A stretch of 64,000 bases of DNA, taken from positions 5,987,001 to 6,051,000 of the forward strand of contig NZ_CP134772.1 in NCBI RefSeq assembly GCF_031882575.1, written 5' to 3'. The DNA is from Pseudomonas sp. VD-NE ins. Lineage in GTDB: Bacteria; Pseudomonadota; Gammaproteobacteria; Pseudomonadales; Pseudomonadaceae. The notes below the pieces were generated by a model that saw only the letters and a list, made by a program, of their open reading frames with translations, made no database searches and was not told the origin of the DNA. Position 1 is the stretch's first letter. Every line of letters starts with the position of its first letter. Of the stretch, positions 50,635-60,189 are shown piece after piece. The position numbers were made by a program, and so were the translations under genes.

Positions 50635-52737
50635 TCACAGATCGTTGTAGAACGGCAACAACGGCCCCTCCGCCGAACTCCGGCCCTCGGCCCCGTATGG
50701 CTTGAGCGAGAACAAAGCGTCGGTCGCTTGCCGGGTGGTGACTTTCGGACTGGCCGGCCGCTGGGTCACGGCGTTTTCATCGCCGATCTCGCCCTGCGGA
50801 AGAACCAGCGACGGATGATCGAACGGTGCGCGCTCCCAAGCCACGCGCGGATCGGTGAGGCCGACTTCCATGAATTTCACCAGTGCGTCGATCTCATCCG
50901 GCGTCAGGTTGAGATTGGTCATGTCCGGATCGAGGTTCGAGGTGTTGTGCTGATTCGCCGCCGGGTGCTCGAAGCCGCTGGTGTTGTTGGCGTCCTCGCC
51001 ACGGCGGTCGCCGCCACGGTTGTAGAACTCCATCACCTGTTTAAGCGTGGCGCGGCTGCCGTTGTGGAAGTACGGCCCGGTCAGCGCGATGTTGCGCAGG
51101 GTCGGGGTTTTAAAAGCACCATCGACCGAATCGCGGAAGCCAACGTTGGGTTTAAGCGTGGCGTCGCACGGAATCGCAGCGCTCAGCGGCGCTTCAAAGG
51201 TGCAGACATCAACGTCCAGCGGATCGGGAATGCTGCCGCCCTGCAACACCTTGTTGTACTGACGGCTGAACGACCATGGGTTGCCCCAGGCATCCGAGCC
51301 ACCGAGGGCCAGATCTTCGGAAGTCGGACGTACACCCGTGTTGTAGAAGCCGTTGTCGTAGAGGGTGGTGAGATTATCGGCCATGACCATGCGTTCGATG
51401 CGTTCACGCGGATGCATCAGCAGGCGGCTGGCCGCGTTGGTCAACTCCGGGCCGCCATGGCAGCTGACACATTTGCCTTTGCCGAGGAACAGGTTCATGC
51501 CCTGGACCTGCTGCGCGTTCATCGCGGTTGAATCGCCTTGCAGGTAAGCATCGATGGGGGCCTGATCGGAGACCAGCGTGGCTTCGTACATCTGAATCGC
51601 CAGACCGAAGAACAGTGGGAAATTGGCCTCCATCTGCGTATACGGCGCGCCGCCGACGAGCACATTCTGGGTGGCGTTCCACAAGCGCGGCTGGAAGGCG
51701 TTCTTGATCAGCTCGCGATAGGTCGGACGTCGCGCGCCGGATACGGGGGCGAGCACGGAATCGCTGGAGGAAATCCGTTGTTGCTTGAGCATCAACTGAT
51801 CAAGCATGCGCCGGCCAATGTCGGCGAAGGTGCGACCACCGCAGGACATTTCCACTGCGCTGCCGGGTGGGCCCACGGCTTGCGAAGCGGCAGACGCGTC
51901 ATTGAGTGCAAGTTTGACTTTGGTCGCCACCGTGTTGCGTTCGCTGGTCACGTAAATGCCCGCATCCGGATCACGATTACCGAACGGGGAAAAACCGTTG
52001 AACACGTTGTTGGCCCGCCCGTCCCAGAAATTGCGCACGTTGAACGCGGCATTGATTACCGAAGGCGCGTTACGCCCGGTGCTGCGACGCACATTGATGC
52101 CGCCGACCTGGAAGATGCCGTCAGGCTGCTGGGTGCATTTGTCGAAACGCGGCTGGTTGGGTTTGACGAAGTTGGCGTCGAATACGCCTTGGGAGCCGAC
52201 CACGTCATCGCTCGAGTAAACAATCGGCGAGTTGCGCTCCAAAGGGTTGCTCAGCACATGAGTCGGGAAATCGGTTTTCTTCAGCGTGTAATTCGGCCCG
52301 CCCTTGCCACCGGACAACGTCGCGTAGGACGCCACATCACCGGGGATATCGGACGCAATGAAAGGTTTGTTGAAGATCGAGGCGACGTTGGCGTTGGTGT
52401 GCGCCTGACCGGGGTTGAGCTGGTTGGTGATGCGATGATCGACGCCGGCGTGGTAGTGGCAGGAAGCACACGCCGTGGCGCCATCGCTGCCGACTTCCAT
52501 GTCCCAGAACAACGCCTTGCCCAGCAGGATCGCGGCGGAGCGGTTGAGCACGTAGTCGGTCATCAGGTCGACCTTGCGCCCGCCCTCGGTTCCGGAGGGA
52601 TCGGGCGGCACCATGCCGCGCAAGGATTGCAGGCTTGGCACTTCCGGTACGGGCGGATCGACTTCGGCCGGTGTAGCGGCCATCGTGTTGAAAGTGGCGA
52701 GTGCAAAGGCTAACCAGACAAGTCGGCAGATGTTCAT
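50635..52737 (-). CDS. Di-haem cytochrome c peroxidase-like protein, large form
   Basis: I start at the ATG read at 52737, followed by a signal peptide (MNICRLVWLAFALATFNTMA), giving 700 residues. Two haem c sites are present, CASCH at 90-94 and CVSCH at 423-427. Segments such as LLGKALFWDMEVGSDG and TPTLRNIALTGPYFHNG are typical of the CcpA/MauG superfamily. Ordinary bacterial peroxidases are about 320-480 residues, so this is a long variant with an extended inter-haem region. It acts in the periplasm; peroxidase, oxidase or MauG-like oxidation are all possible. Confidence 0.88.
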   Translation of the reverse strand: MNICRLVWLAFALATFNTMAATPAEVDPPVPEVPSLQSLRGMVPPDPSGTEGGRKVDLMTDYVLNRSAAILLGKALFWDMEVGSDGATACASCHYHAGVDHRITNQLNPGQAHTNANVASIFNKPFIASDIPGDVASYATLSGGKGGPNYTLKKTDFPTHVLSNPLERNSPIVYSSDDVVGSQGVFDANFVKPNQPRFDKCTQQPDGIFQVGGINVRRSTGRNAPSVINAAFNVRNFWDGRANNVFNGFSPFGNRDPDAGIYVTSERNTVATKVKLALNDASAASQAVGPPGSAVEMSCGGRTFADIGRRMLDQLMLKQQRISSSDSVLAPVSGARRPTYRELIKNAFQPRLWNATQNVLVGGAPYTQMEANFPLFFGLAIQMYEATLVSDQAPIDAYLQGDSTAMNAQQVQGMNLFLGKGKCVSCHGGPELTNAASRLLMHPRERIERMVMADNLTTLYDNGFYNTGVRPTSEDLALGGSDAWGNPWSFSRQYNKVLQGGSIPDPLDVDVCTFEAPLSAAIPCDATLKPNVGFRDSVDGAFKTPTLRNIALTGPYFHNGSRATLKQVMEFYNRGGDRRGEDANNTSGFEHPAANQHNTSNLDPDMTNLNLTPDEIDALVKFMEVGLTDPRVAWERAPFDHPSLVLPQGEIGDENAVTQRPASPKVTTRQATDALFSLKPYGAEGRSSAEGPLLPFYNDL

Positions 52738-52955
52738 GTGCTTCACCCTGACGTTGTTGTTATGCGTTTTGCCGGGCGAGAGGCGTCGTGGAACAGCACA
52801 GGATTTCTCGTGAGCGCCGGTTAATCTGCGCAGTGCAATTAATTGGCCATCCTCCGGAGAAACATTTTGAATCAATAAACGCGAGGGCTGCGCGCTGCCT
52901 GCTTACCGTTTCTGCTGGGGATTCCCCCCCAGAATTGGGGACAAATTCAACGCAA

Positions 52956-52991
52956 AAAAAAACCGCTGCCCCGAAGGAGCAGCGGTTTTTC
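52956..52991. terminator. Bidirectional intrinsic terminator
   Basis: AAAAACCGCTGC pairs with GCAGCGGTTTTT around a 9-nt loop, with A/T runs on both sides. It ends the leftward acyl-CoA dehydrogenase transcript 19 bp after its stop. Confidence 0.93.
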
Positions 52992-53009
52992 AAAAGACCG
53001 CGTTAAGGC

Positions 53010-54815
53010 TTAGTAGCCCAGTGCGAAGTCTTCTTCTTTCATGTCCATCAGGTTGTTGGCGCCCGACAGCATGGTGGCCACGTGCGTACGGGTACGCGGC
53101 AGGATGCGCTGGAAGTAGAAGCGCGCGGTTTGCAGCTTGGCGGTGTAGAACGCTGCGTCGCCGGTGCCTTCTGCCAGCTTCTCGGCTGCTACACGAGCCA
53201 TGTCAGCCCAGAAGTACGCCAGGCAGGCATAACCGGAGTACATCAGGTAGTCCACGGAGGCCGCGCCGACTTCTTCGCGATCTTTCATGGCGGCCATACC
53301 AACCTTCATGGTCAGCTCGCCCCATTCCTTGTTGATTGCCGCCAGCGGTGCGACGAACTCTGCAACGGCTTCGTTGCCTTCGTTGTTCTGGCAGAACTTG
53401 TGGACGATCTTGGTGAAGCCTTTCAGAGCTTCGCCTTGAGTCATCAGCACTTTACGGCCCAGCAGGTCGAGGGCCTGGATACCGGTGGTGCCTTCGTACA
53501 GCATCGAAATACGGCTGTCGCGAACGTTCTGCTCCATGCCCCACTCAGCGATGAAGCCGTGGCCGCCGTAGATCTGTACGCCGTGGTTGGCGGATTCGAA
53601 ACCGACTTCGGTCATGAACGCTTTGGCGATAGGGGTCATGAAGGCCAGCAGTGCGTCGGCTTTCTTTTTCTCTTCTTCATCGACACCGTATTTGACGATA
53701 TCGACCTGTTTGGCGGTGAAGTACACCATCGCACGGTTGCCTTCGGCGAACGCCTTCATGGTCAACAGCATGCGGCGTACATCTGGGTGCACGATGATCG
53801 GGTCAGCGGCTTTGTCCGGCGCTTTCGGGCCAGTCAGGGAGCGCATTTGCAGACGATCGCGAGCGTATTTCAAGCCGCCCTGGAAACCGATTTCGGCGTG
53901 GGCCAGACCTTGCAGCGCGGTGCCCAGACGTGCGGTGTTCATAAAGGTGAACATGCAGTTCAGGCCTTTGTTTGCCGGGCCGATCAGGTAACCGGTGGCG
54001 CCGTCGAAGTTCATCACGCAGGTGGCGTTGCCGTGGATACCCATCTTGTGTTCCAGCGAACCGCAGGTCACCGCGTTGCGTGCACCGACGGTGCCATCAG
54101 CATTGGGCATGAACTTTGGAACGATGAACAGCGAGATGCCTTTGGTCCCAGCCGGAGCGTCCGGCAGGCGAGCCAGCACGATGTGGACGATGTTGTCGGC
54201 CATGTCGTGTTCGCCGGCCGAGATGAAGATCTTGGTGCCAGAGACTTTGTAGGAACCATCGGCCTGAGGTTCGGCCTTGGTGCGCAACATTCCCAGGTCG
54301 GTGCCGCAGTGCGGTTCGGTCAGGCACATGGTGCCGGTCCATTCGCCGGAAACCAGTTTGGTCAGATAGGCTTCTTGCTGCTCTGGCGTGCCGTGCTCGG
54401 AGATGGTGTTCATCGCGCCGTGCGACAGGCCCGGGTACATGCCCCACGACCAGTTGGCTTCGCCAACCATTTCGCTCACGGCCAGACCCAGCGACTCCGG
54501 CAGACCTTGGCCGCCGTGCTCGACGTCGTGCGCCAGGCTTGGCCAGCCGCCTTCGACGAATTGCTTGTAAGCCTCTTTGAAGCCCGTCGGGGTCTTCACG
54601 CCGGACTCGCTCCAGGTGCAACCTTCGAGATCGCCCACGCGGTTCAGCGGTGCCAGTACCTGCTCACAAAACTTGGCGCCTTCTTCGAGAATGGCGTCAA
54701 CCATGTCCGGAGTTGCGTCTGCGCAAGCCGGAAGGCTCTGATAGTGCGCTTCGTAGCCGAGCAGTTCGTCACGAACGAAGCGAATATCACGCAAGGGGGC
54801 CTTGTAGTCAGGCAT
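53010..54815 (-). CDS. Acyl-CoA dehydrogenase with C-terminal extension (copy 3, PA0506-like)
   Basis: This 601-residue protein starts [20 protein letters not shown]. The same family blocks are seen: [23 protein letters not shown] and catalytic LYEGTTGIQ, with Thr in place of the Asn of the other two copies. It resembles P. aeruginosa PA0506/P. putida PP_0368, fatty acyl-CoA dehydrogenases repressed by PsrA as I recall. PsrA-like boxes lie 62-89 bp upstream, supporting that identity. It is probably monocistronic, ending at a bidirectional terminator. Confidence 0.93.
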   Translation of the reverse strand: MPDYKAPLRDIRFVRDELLGYEAHYQSLPACADATPDMVDAILEEGAKFCEQVLAPLNRVGDLEGCTWSESGVKTPTGFKEAYKQFVEGGWPSLAHDVEHGGQGLPESLGLAVSEMVGEANWSWGMYPGLSHGAMNTISEHGTPEQQEAYLTKLVSGEWTGTMCLTEPHCGTDLGMLRTKAEPQADGSYKVSGTKIFISAGEHDMADNIVHIVLARLPDAPAGTKGISLFIVPKFMPNADGTVGARNAVTCGSLEHKMGIHGNATCVMNFDGATGYLIGPANKGLNCMFTFMNTARLGTALQGLAHAEIGFQGGLKYARDRLQMRSLTGPKAPDKAADPIIVHPDVRRMLLTMKAFAEGNRAMVYFTAKQVDIVKYGVDEEEKKKADALLAFMTPIAKAFMTEVGFESANHGVQIYGGHGFIAEWGMEQNVRDSRISMLYEGTTGIQALDLLGRKVLMTQGEALKGFTKIVHKFCQNNEGNEAVAEFVAPLAAINKEWGELTMKVGMAAMKDREEVGAASVDYLMYSGYACLAYFWADMARVAAEKLAEGTGDAAFYTAKLQTARFYFQRILPRTRTHVATMLSGANNLMDMKEEDFALGY

Positions 54816-54876
54816 AGCGATAAACCTCTGCTGATGTAACCGGGAATGAACGACCGTGTTGATTTGTTGTGACGGT

Positions 54877-54904
54877 CAAACAGTTGTTTGAAACATACGT
54901 TTAC
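54877..54904. promoter_or_regulatory. Tandem PsrA-like boxes
   Basis: CAAAC-AGTT-GTTTG (54877-54890) matches the PsrA consensus (G/C)AAAC-N2-4-GTTT(G/C). An overlapping near-match GAAAC-ATAC-GTTTA lies at 54890-54903. They sit 62-89 bp upstream of the acyl-CoA dehydrogenase start. PsrA represses beta-oxidation genes and is released by long-chain fatty acids. Confidence 0.7.
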
Positions 54905-55040
54905 GCCGAAATCTTGTCAAGCGTCGATCTTTTGCCGTTCGTCATCGCACCTTTCAAACGCCGGGCACAGCAAAGCGCCATGTGCTCGAACGAGCCACGG
55001 GCGCTGAATAAAAGATTAGTTGAGGGAGAAGGACTTACAA

Positions 55041-55070
55041 CGAAAAACGCCGCGACAAGGCGCGGCGTTC
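55041..55070 (-). terminator. Intrinsic terminator for the small flagellar-rod-like gene
   Basis: AACGCCGCG (55046-55054) pairs with CGCGGCGTT (55061-55069). On the minus strand TTTTTCG follows. It begins 22 bp past the stop of the 55091 gene. Confidence 0.93.
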
Positions 55071-55090
55071 AAGGATGCGATGGCGAAAAA

Positions 55091-55387
55091 TCAGGCGAAG
55101 GTATCGATGATGGTACCGAGCACTTCGTCGGAAGCCTTGGCGACTTTCACGCCCAGTTCCACTTGAAATTTGCCTTGGGCCATCTGGACCATGTCACTGC
55201 CCAGGTCCATTTGCTGACTGCGATCCACACCACGCAGACGATCGACCTGCGCTTCCGAAGACTGGCTGGTGACTGAACGTTCAATCGTGTTGTTGGCAAT
55301 CTGGCTGGCGGCCTGATCGACGCGGTTCTGCCCGCTCTGAATCGAACTCAGACCTGCATAAAAAGCTGTGTTACCGGAGATTTCCAT
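55091..55387 (-). CDS. Small protein resembling flagellar rod/hook termini
   Basis: I start at the ATG read at 55387 (MEISGNTAFYAGLSSIQSG), giving 98 residues; an ATG at 55399 is possible but has a poor ribosome-binding site. The N-terminus with SGNTAFYAGLSSIQSGQNRVDQAASQIANNT and the C-terminus with MVQMAQGKFQVELGVKVAKASDEVLGTIID recall the terminal coiled-coil motifs of FlgB/FlgC/FlgG. There is no flagellar operon nearby. It lies between the acyl-CoA dehydrogenase and bioD, where P. aeruginosa has a hypothetical gene (PA0505, as I recall). Function unknown. Confidence 0.75.
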   Translation of the reverse strand: MEISGNTAFYAGLSSIQSGQNRVDQAASQIANNTIERSVTSQSSEAQVDRLRGVDRSQQMDLGSDMVQMAQGKFQVELGVKVAKASDEVLGTIIDTFA

Positions 55388-55494
55388 AACGGTTCTCATC
55401 CTTGGGAAGGATCAATGACACCATTGAAGCAGAGGCGCCAGAAAAACACCCGTCAAAAACACTAATGGCACAGTGCCTGCCCATAGAGAAAAGC

Positions 55495-56175
55495 TTAGTC
55501 GAGCAGATCCAGTTGCAAATGATCCGCCACCGCTTCTGCGCTCAAGGCCTTGAGTTTAGGCACGCGCCCCAGGCACGGCGCCGGAATTCGCTCGGCCAAC
55601 GTCGCGAGATTTTCTTCCAGCCGCGAAGTCTTCGGATCGATGATATTCGCCACCCATCCAGCCAATTGCAGGCCATCACGGGCAATCGCCTCGGCCGTCA
55701 GCAAAGCATGACTGATGCACCCCAATCGCACGCCTACCACCAGAATCACCGGCAGCTTCAGCGCAATCGCCAGATCCGACAGATTATCCTGATCGGCCAA
55801 AGGCACCCGCCAGCCACCCGCGCCTTCGATAAGGGTGAAATCGGCATTCATCGCCAAAATCTCGCGCATCGGCGCCAGCAGCGATTGCACGGTCAACGCT
55901 ACTCCGGCCTCGCGCGCTGCCAGGTGCGGAGCGATCGCAGGCTCGAACGCCACGGGATTGACCTGTTGATAAGTCAGCGGCAACGAGCATTCCGCCAACA
56001 GCGCCAACGCATCGGCATTGCGCAGCCCCTTGGGCGTCACTTCGCACCCTGACGCCACCGGTTTGCCCGCCGCGGTACTTAGCCCGGCAGAGCGCGCCGC
56101 ATGCAGCAGCCCGGCGGCCACCGTGGTCTTGCCGACGTCAGTATCCGTTCCGGTAATGAAATAGGCTGCGCTCAT
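55495..56175 (-). CDS. bioD: Dethiobiotin synthase
   Basis: This 226-residue protein has the P-loop GTDTDVGKT at residues 9-17 and the [10 protein letters not shown] segment of BioD. It closes the ureido ring on diaminopelargonic acid using CO2 and ATP. It is the last gene of the leftward bioB-F-H-C-D operon and overlaps bioC by 4 bp. bioA is absent from this operon, as is usual in pseudomonads. Confidence 0.96.
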   Translation of the reverse strand: MSAAYFITGTDTDVGKTTVAAGLLHAARSAGLSTAAGKPVASGCEVTPKGLRNADALALLAECSLPLTYQQVNPVAFEPAIAPHLAAREAGVALTVQSLLAPMREILAMNADFTLIEGAGGWRVPLADQDNLSDLAIALKLPVILVVGVRLGCISHALLTAEAIARDGLQLAGWVANIIDPKTSRLEENLATLAERIPAPCLGRVPKLKALSAEAVADHLQLDLLD

Positions 56176-56981
56176 ACGGGTTTCTCCAACACGGCGTAGA
56201 CCACCTGATAAGTCGCCGGCAATCCCGACGCCTCACGGAACTGCTCGTAAGCTTCCACCAGCCCGAGAATCCGCGCCCGCCCGGTCAAACCACCGGGTCG
56301 CCCGGGATTCAGATTGTGCGCACCCAATGCCTTCAATTCGTGGGTCAGACTGCGCACATCAGGGTAATGCAGCACGTGAGGCTGATTCTCCAGACTCAGC
56401 GTGCGCAAACCACTCGCCGCACATAACTGCTCATAGCGGGCGAACTCGCGGAAGCGGTTGACGTGCACCAACCCGTCGACTTGCCGCCAGCTGTCGCGCA
56501 ACTCAAACAGCGTCCCTGCACAAAGACTAGCAAACGCAAAAATCCCACCCGGTTTCAGCACGCGAAAGGCTTCGCTGAGCACCGCATCGAAGTCCGCGCA
56601 CCACTGCACGGCGAGGCTGGAGAAAATCAGGTCGCAGGTCGAATCCTGCAGTGGCAGCCGCTCCGCATCGCCAGCAATAAAATGCTCGGCACCGCCCAAT
56701 GGCCGCGCGTGATTGAGCATGCCCTCGGCAATGTCCAGCGCCAGACCGTGGCCCTCGGCGAAACGCGAGGCCAGTGCCCGAGTGAAATAACCGGTGCCAC
56801 AACCCAGATCCAGCCAACGCGCCGGCACGAATTGCTGCGGCAAACGCTGAATCAACTGTGTACCGACATCACGTTGCAACTCGGCGACGCTGTCGTAACT
56901 GGCCGCCGCGCGGGAGAAAGAGGCCGCTACCTGACGTTTGTCAGGCAAGCCGCCGGGCAGCACAAGAGACAAATCAGTCAT
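56172..56981 (-). CDS. bioC: Malonyl-ACP O-methyltransferase BioC
   Basis: I start at the ATG read at 56981 ([20 protein letters not shown]), giving 269 residues; the upstream in-frame ATG lies well inside bioH. SAM-binding motif [11 protein letters not shown] and the [11 protein letters not shown] segment mark it as BioC. It methylates malonyl-ACP so that the fatty-acid machine can build pimelate. It overlaps bioH by 8 bp. Confidence 0.95.
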   Translation of the reverse strand: MTDLSLVLPGGLPDKRQVAASFSRAAASYDSVAELQRDVGTQLIQRLPQQFVPARWLDLGCGTGYFTRALASRFAEGHGLALDIAEGMLNHARPLGGAEHFIAGDAERLPLQDSTCDLIFSSLAVQWCADFDAVLSEAFRVLKPGGIFAFASLCAGTLFELRDSWRQVDGLVHVNRFREFARYEQLCAASGLRTLSLENQPHVLHYPDVRSLTHELKALGAHNLNPGRPGGLTGRARILGLVEAYEQFREASGLPATYQVVYAVLEKPV

Positions 56982-57705
56982 CACCGCACTCGTGTAGAAA
57001 AGCCTGGATAGCGCCCGCCAGTCCGTGGGGGTCTTCCAGAAGAAAGGCATGGCTGGCCTGTTCGATCAGGCCAATTTCGATATCCGGCAACAGGACGAAC
57101 AACGCCCCCGCCGCTTCCGCCGGAACCAGAGCGTCCTGTCCGGCGAACAGATGAAATTGCGGGCCGCGAAAAGCTTGCAGTGCTTCGCGGGTGTCCAGTT
57201 GCGCGAGCAATTCCAGGCCCGCCATCAACGCCGACGGCGCCGTGTGCGGTGCACCGCCGAGCATCAACCGCGACAAGCCGCGCGCATCTTGTGCACCTTG
57301 AGCACAGAGCAGCGAAAAGCGTTTGAGGGTCAGCCGGGGATCGGCCTGGCAACCGGCGAGAAACGCATCGAAGGTCTCGCCAGGCATCGCGTTCGGCCAC
57401 TGTTCATGGGCAACGAAGGAAGGATTGCTCGCCAGCGTCAGCAAACCGCAGCAACGCTCGCCACGGCGCGCCGCCAGTTCGGACGCGAGCATGCCGCCCA
57501 GCGACCAGCCACCGAGCCAGACGTCTTGAGGAATGCTTTCATCGAGTTCATCGAGCCAGTCTTGCAGGTCGCTGGAGTCCAGCTCTGGCAACGGCTCGAT
57601 TTCAACCTTCAGATGTTCGTCGAGCCCTTGCAATGCTGCGGCCAGAGGCTCCATCGGCGACACGCCGAGGCCCCAGCCGGGCAGCAGGATCAGGCGATTA
57701 CGCAT
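56974..57705 (-). CDS. bioH: Pimeloyl-[ACP] methyl ester esterase BioH
   Basis: The start is the ATG read at 57705 ([14 protein letters not shown]), giving 243 residues. It is an alpha/beta-hydrolase with GWSLG (nucleophile S68) and catalytic histidine in [11 protein letters not shown]. It removes the methyl ester from pimeloyl-ACP after two elongation cycles. It overlaps bioF by 8 bp and bioC by 8 bp, so the operon is translationally coupled. Confidence 0.95.
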   Translation of the reverse strand: MRNRLILLPGWGLGVSPMEPLAAALQGLDEHLKVEIEPLPELDSSDLQDWLDELDESIPQDVWLGGWSLGGMLASELAARRGERCCGLLTLASNPSFVAHEQWPNAMPGETFDAFLAGCQADPRLTLKRFSLLCAQGAQDARGLSRLMLGGAPHTAPSALMAGLELLAQLDTREALQAFRGPQFHLFAGQDALVPAEAAGALFVLLPDIEIGLIEQASHAFLLEDPHGLAGAIQAFLHECGDD

Positions 57706-58876
57706 GGCTTGGCTCCGACGACAGTTGGGCAAAGCAATCGGCCAGTCCCTCTAACAATAGCTGCACCTGCGCCTCACTGTGGGCAGCGGTCAGGGTTACG
57801 CGCAAGCGAGCGCTGCCGGCAGGCACGGTCGGCGGACGAATTGCGGTGACCATCAAACCGCGCTCGCGCAGCATCTGCGACAGCCGCACGGCGCGCCCGG
57901 CATCGCCGATCATGATCGGCTGGATCGGCGTAAAGCTGTCCATCAACTCCAGGCCGATCTGCTCGGCGCCCAGGCGGAACTGGCGAATCAAGGTCTGCAG
58001 ATGCTCACGGCGCCAGTGTTCAGTGCGCAGCAGTTCCAGACTTTTCAGTGTCGCGCACGCCAGCGCCGGTGGCTGGCTGGTGGTGTAGATGTACGGCCGG
58101 GCGAACTGGATCAGGCTTTCGATCAACTCTTCACTGCCGGCGACAAATGCCCCCGCCGTGCCAAACGCTTTGCCGAGGGTGCCGACCAGCACCGGCACAT
58201 CCTCCTGACTCAAACCGAAGTGCTCGACGATGCCTCCACCGTTGGCACCCAACGGCCCGAAACCGTGAGCGTCATCGACCATCAACCACGCGCCTTTGGC
58301 CTTGGCTTCACGGGCCAATGCCGGCAGGTCAGCGAGATCGCCGTCCATGCTGAACACACCGTCGGTGACTACCAGCGTATTGCCGGTGGCTTTCTCCAGA
58401 CGTTTGGCCAGGCTATCAGCGTCGTTGTGCAGATAACGATTGAAACGTGCGCCAGATAACAATCCGGCATCCAGCAATGAAGCGTGATTGAGGCGATCTT
58501 CCAGCACCGTATCGCCCTGCCCGACCAGCGCGGTGACTGCGCCGAGGTTGGCCATGTAACCGGTGGTGAACAACAAAGCACGCGGGCGTCCGGTGAGGTC
58601 GGCCAATGCTTCTTCCAGCGCGTGATGCGGGCCGCTGTGGCCGATTACCAGATGCGAGGCACCGCCACCGACACCCCAACGCTCAGCGCCGGCACGCCAG
58701 GCTTCGATGACTTGAGGATGATTGGCCAGGCCGAGGTAATCGTTGTTGCAGAAGGCGAGCAGCGGTTTGCCGTCGACCACCACTTGCGGTCCCTGCGGGG
58801 ACTCGAGCAACGGTCGCTGGCGATAGAGATTTTCGGCACGACGGGCAGCAAGGCGTGCGGCGAGATCGAAAGACAT
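57698..58876 (-). CDS. bioF: 8-amino-7-oxononanoate synthase
   Basis: This 392-residue PLP enzyme has the alpha-oxoamine synthase pattern: [44 protein letters not shown] and [11 protein letters not shown] with the PLP lysine. It condenses pimeloyl-ACP/CoA with alanine. A class B REP pair lies between bioB and bioF, which could lower distal expression. Confidence 0.96.
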   Translation of the reverse strand: MSFDLAARLAARRAENLYRQRPLLESPQGPQVVVDGKPLLAFCNNDYLGLANHPQVIEAWRAGAERWGVGGGASHLVIGHSGPHHALEEALADLTGRPRALLFTTGYMANLGAVTALVGQGDTVLEDRLNHASLLDAGLLSGARFNRYLHNDADSLAKRLEKATGNTLVVTDGVFSMDGDLADLPALAREAKAKGAWLMVDDAHGFGPLGANGGGIVEHFGLSQEDVPVLVGTLGKAFGTAGAFVAGSEELIESLIQFARPYIYTTSQPPALACATLKSLELLRTEHWRREHLQTLIRQFRLGAEQIGLELMDSFTPIQPIMIGDAGRAVRLSQMLRERGLMVTAIRPPTVPAGSARLRVTLTAAHSEAQVQLLLEGLADCFAQLSSEPSHA

Positions 58877-58903
58877 GCAGGCCTCACATCTGAAAAATGA
58901 CTG

Positions 58904-58986
58904 TGTAGGAGCTGCCGAAGGCTGCGATCTTTTGATGTTGTTTTTAAAGACAAGATCAAAAGATCGCAGCCTTCGGCAGCTCCTAC
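58904..58986. repeat. REP pair, class B (inverted) between bioB and bioF
   Basis: Near-perfect inverted arms (TGTAGGAGCTGCCGAAGGCT on the left, its complement ending at 58986) lie in the 128-bp bioB-bioF gap. This is the cleanest class B copy in the window. Confidence 0.95.
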
Positions 58987-59004
58987 ATGGAATCCGTGTG
59001 GCGA

Positions 59005-60060
59005 TCAGACGGCGGCGTTGTAGAACTGCTCGCTGCTCTTCTGCTCCACCAGCGCCTGTTCGATTGCGGCCTGGTGAACCTCATCGGAATGTTCTTCACG
59101 AGCCTCCGGCTGGATGCCCAGACGCGCAAACAATTGCATGTCCTTATCGGCCTGCGGGTTGGCCGTGGTCAGCAACTTGTCGCCGTAGAAAATCGAGTTA
59201 GCGCCAGCAAAGAATGCGAGCGCCTGCATCTGCTCGTTCATCGCTTCGCGGCCGGCAGACAGGCGCACGTGGGATTGCGGCATCAGGATGCGGGCCACGG
59301 CGAGCATGCGGATAAAGTCGAACGGGTCGACGTCCTCGGCGTTTTCCAGCGGCGTGCCGGCGACCTTCACCAGCATGTTGATCGGCACCGATTCCGGATG
59401 CTCCGGCAGGTTGGCCAACTGGATCAGCAGATTGGCGCGGTCGTCCAGCGACTCACCCATGCCGAGGATGCCGCCGGAGCAGATCTTCATCCCCGACTCA
59501 CGCACGTAGGCCAGCGTTTGCAGACGCTCGCCGTAAGTGCGGGTGGTGATGATGCTGCCGTAGAACTCGGGCGAGGTGTCGAGGTTGTGGTTGTAGTAAT
59601 CGAGGCCGGCTTTGGCCAGCGCTTCGGTCTGATCCTGATCGAGACGACCCAGGGTCATGCAGGTTTCCAGGCCCATGGCTTTCACGCCTTCGACCATTTT
59701 CAGCACGTAGGGCATGTCTTTGGCCGACGGGTGTTTCCACGCCGCGCCCATGCAGAAACGCGTCGAACCGATCGCCTTGGCGCGTGCTGCCTCTTCGAGG
59801 ACCTTCTGCACCTCCATCAGCTTTTCTTTTTCAAGGCCGGTGTTGTAGTGACCGGACTGCGGGCAGTACTTGCAGTCTTCCGGGCAGGCGCCGGTCTTGA
59901 TCGACAGCAGCGTCGACACTTGAACGCGGTTGGCGTTGAAATGTGCGCGGTGCACCGTTTGCGCCTGGAACAGCAAATCGTTGAAGGGCTGTACGAAGAG
60001 TGCTCTGACTTCGGCCAGAGACCAGTCGTGACGCAGGGTGGCGGTGGTGCTCGCGCTCAT
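59005..60060 (-). CDS. bioB: Biotin synthase
   Basis: I start at the ATG read at 60060 ([18 protein letters not shown]), giving 351 residues. The radical SAM cysteines are C59, C63 and C66 (ACPEDCKYC). The auxiliary [2Fe-2S] region is within the conserved [12 protein letters not shown] and [11 protein letters not shown] blocks. It inserts sulphur into dethiobiotin. It is the first gene of the operon; its promoter region carries a BirA-type operator. Confidence 0.97.
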   Translation of the reverse strand: MSASTTATLRHDWSLAEVRALFVQPFNDLLFQAQTVHRAHFNANRVQVSTLLSIKTGACPEDCKYCPQSGHYNTGLEKEKLMEVQKVLEEAARAKAIGSTRFCMGAAWKHPSAKDMPYVLKMVEGVKAMGLETCMTLGRLDQDQTEALAKAGLDYYNHNLDTSPEFYGSIITTRTYGERLQTLAYVRESGMKICSGGILGMGESLDDRANLLIQLANLPEHPESVPINMLVKVAGTPLENAEDVDPFDFIRMLAVARILMPQSHVRLSAGREAMNEQMQALAFFAGANSIFYGDKLLTTANPQADKDMQLFARLGIQPEAREEHSDEVHQAAIEQALVEQKSSEQFYNAAV

Positions 60061-60131
60061 GGGTAGTTCCTTGGTTATGCTTGGCTGGCGGCTGCGGGAA
60101 CGGAATACCCACAGGCGCGACACGGATGTTC

Positions 60132-60189
60132 GGCATATTTAAGGAAGAGTCATGCGCTGTCAACCACGATACGAAGGACAGGTTTACAT
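60132..60189 (-). promoter_or_regulatory. bioB promoter with BirA-type operator
   Basis: On the minus strand a perfect -35 TTGACA (60163-60158) is followed, 16 bp later, by TAAATA (60141-60136). Half-sites CTGTCAACC (60157-60165) and GGTTTACAT (60181-60189), 15 bp apart, match the BirA operator TTGTAAACC-N15-GGTTTACAA at 7/9 and 8/9. The left half overlaps the -35. The site also covers codons 2-13 of comF. Confidence 0.7.

Noticed and set aside
52860..52880. TTGAATCAA upstream of the peroxidase as an Anr/Dnr box
   Set aside because: The FNR-type consensus is TTGAT-N4-ATCAA; this 9-bp palindrome lacks the 4-bp spacer.
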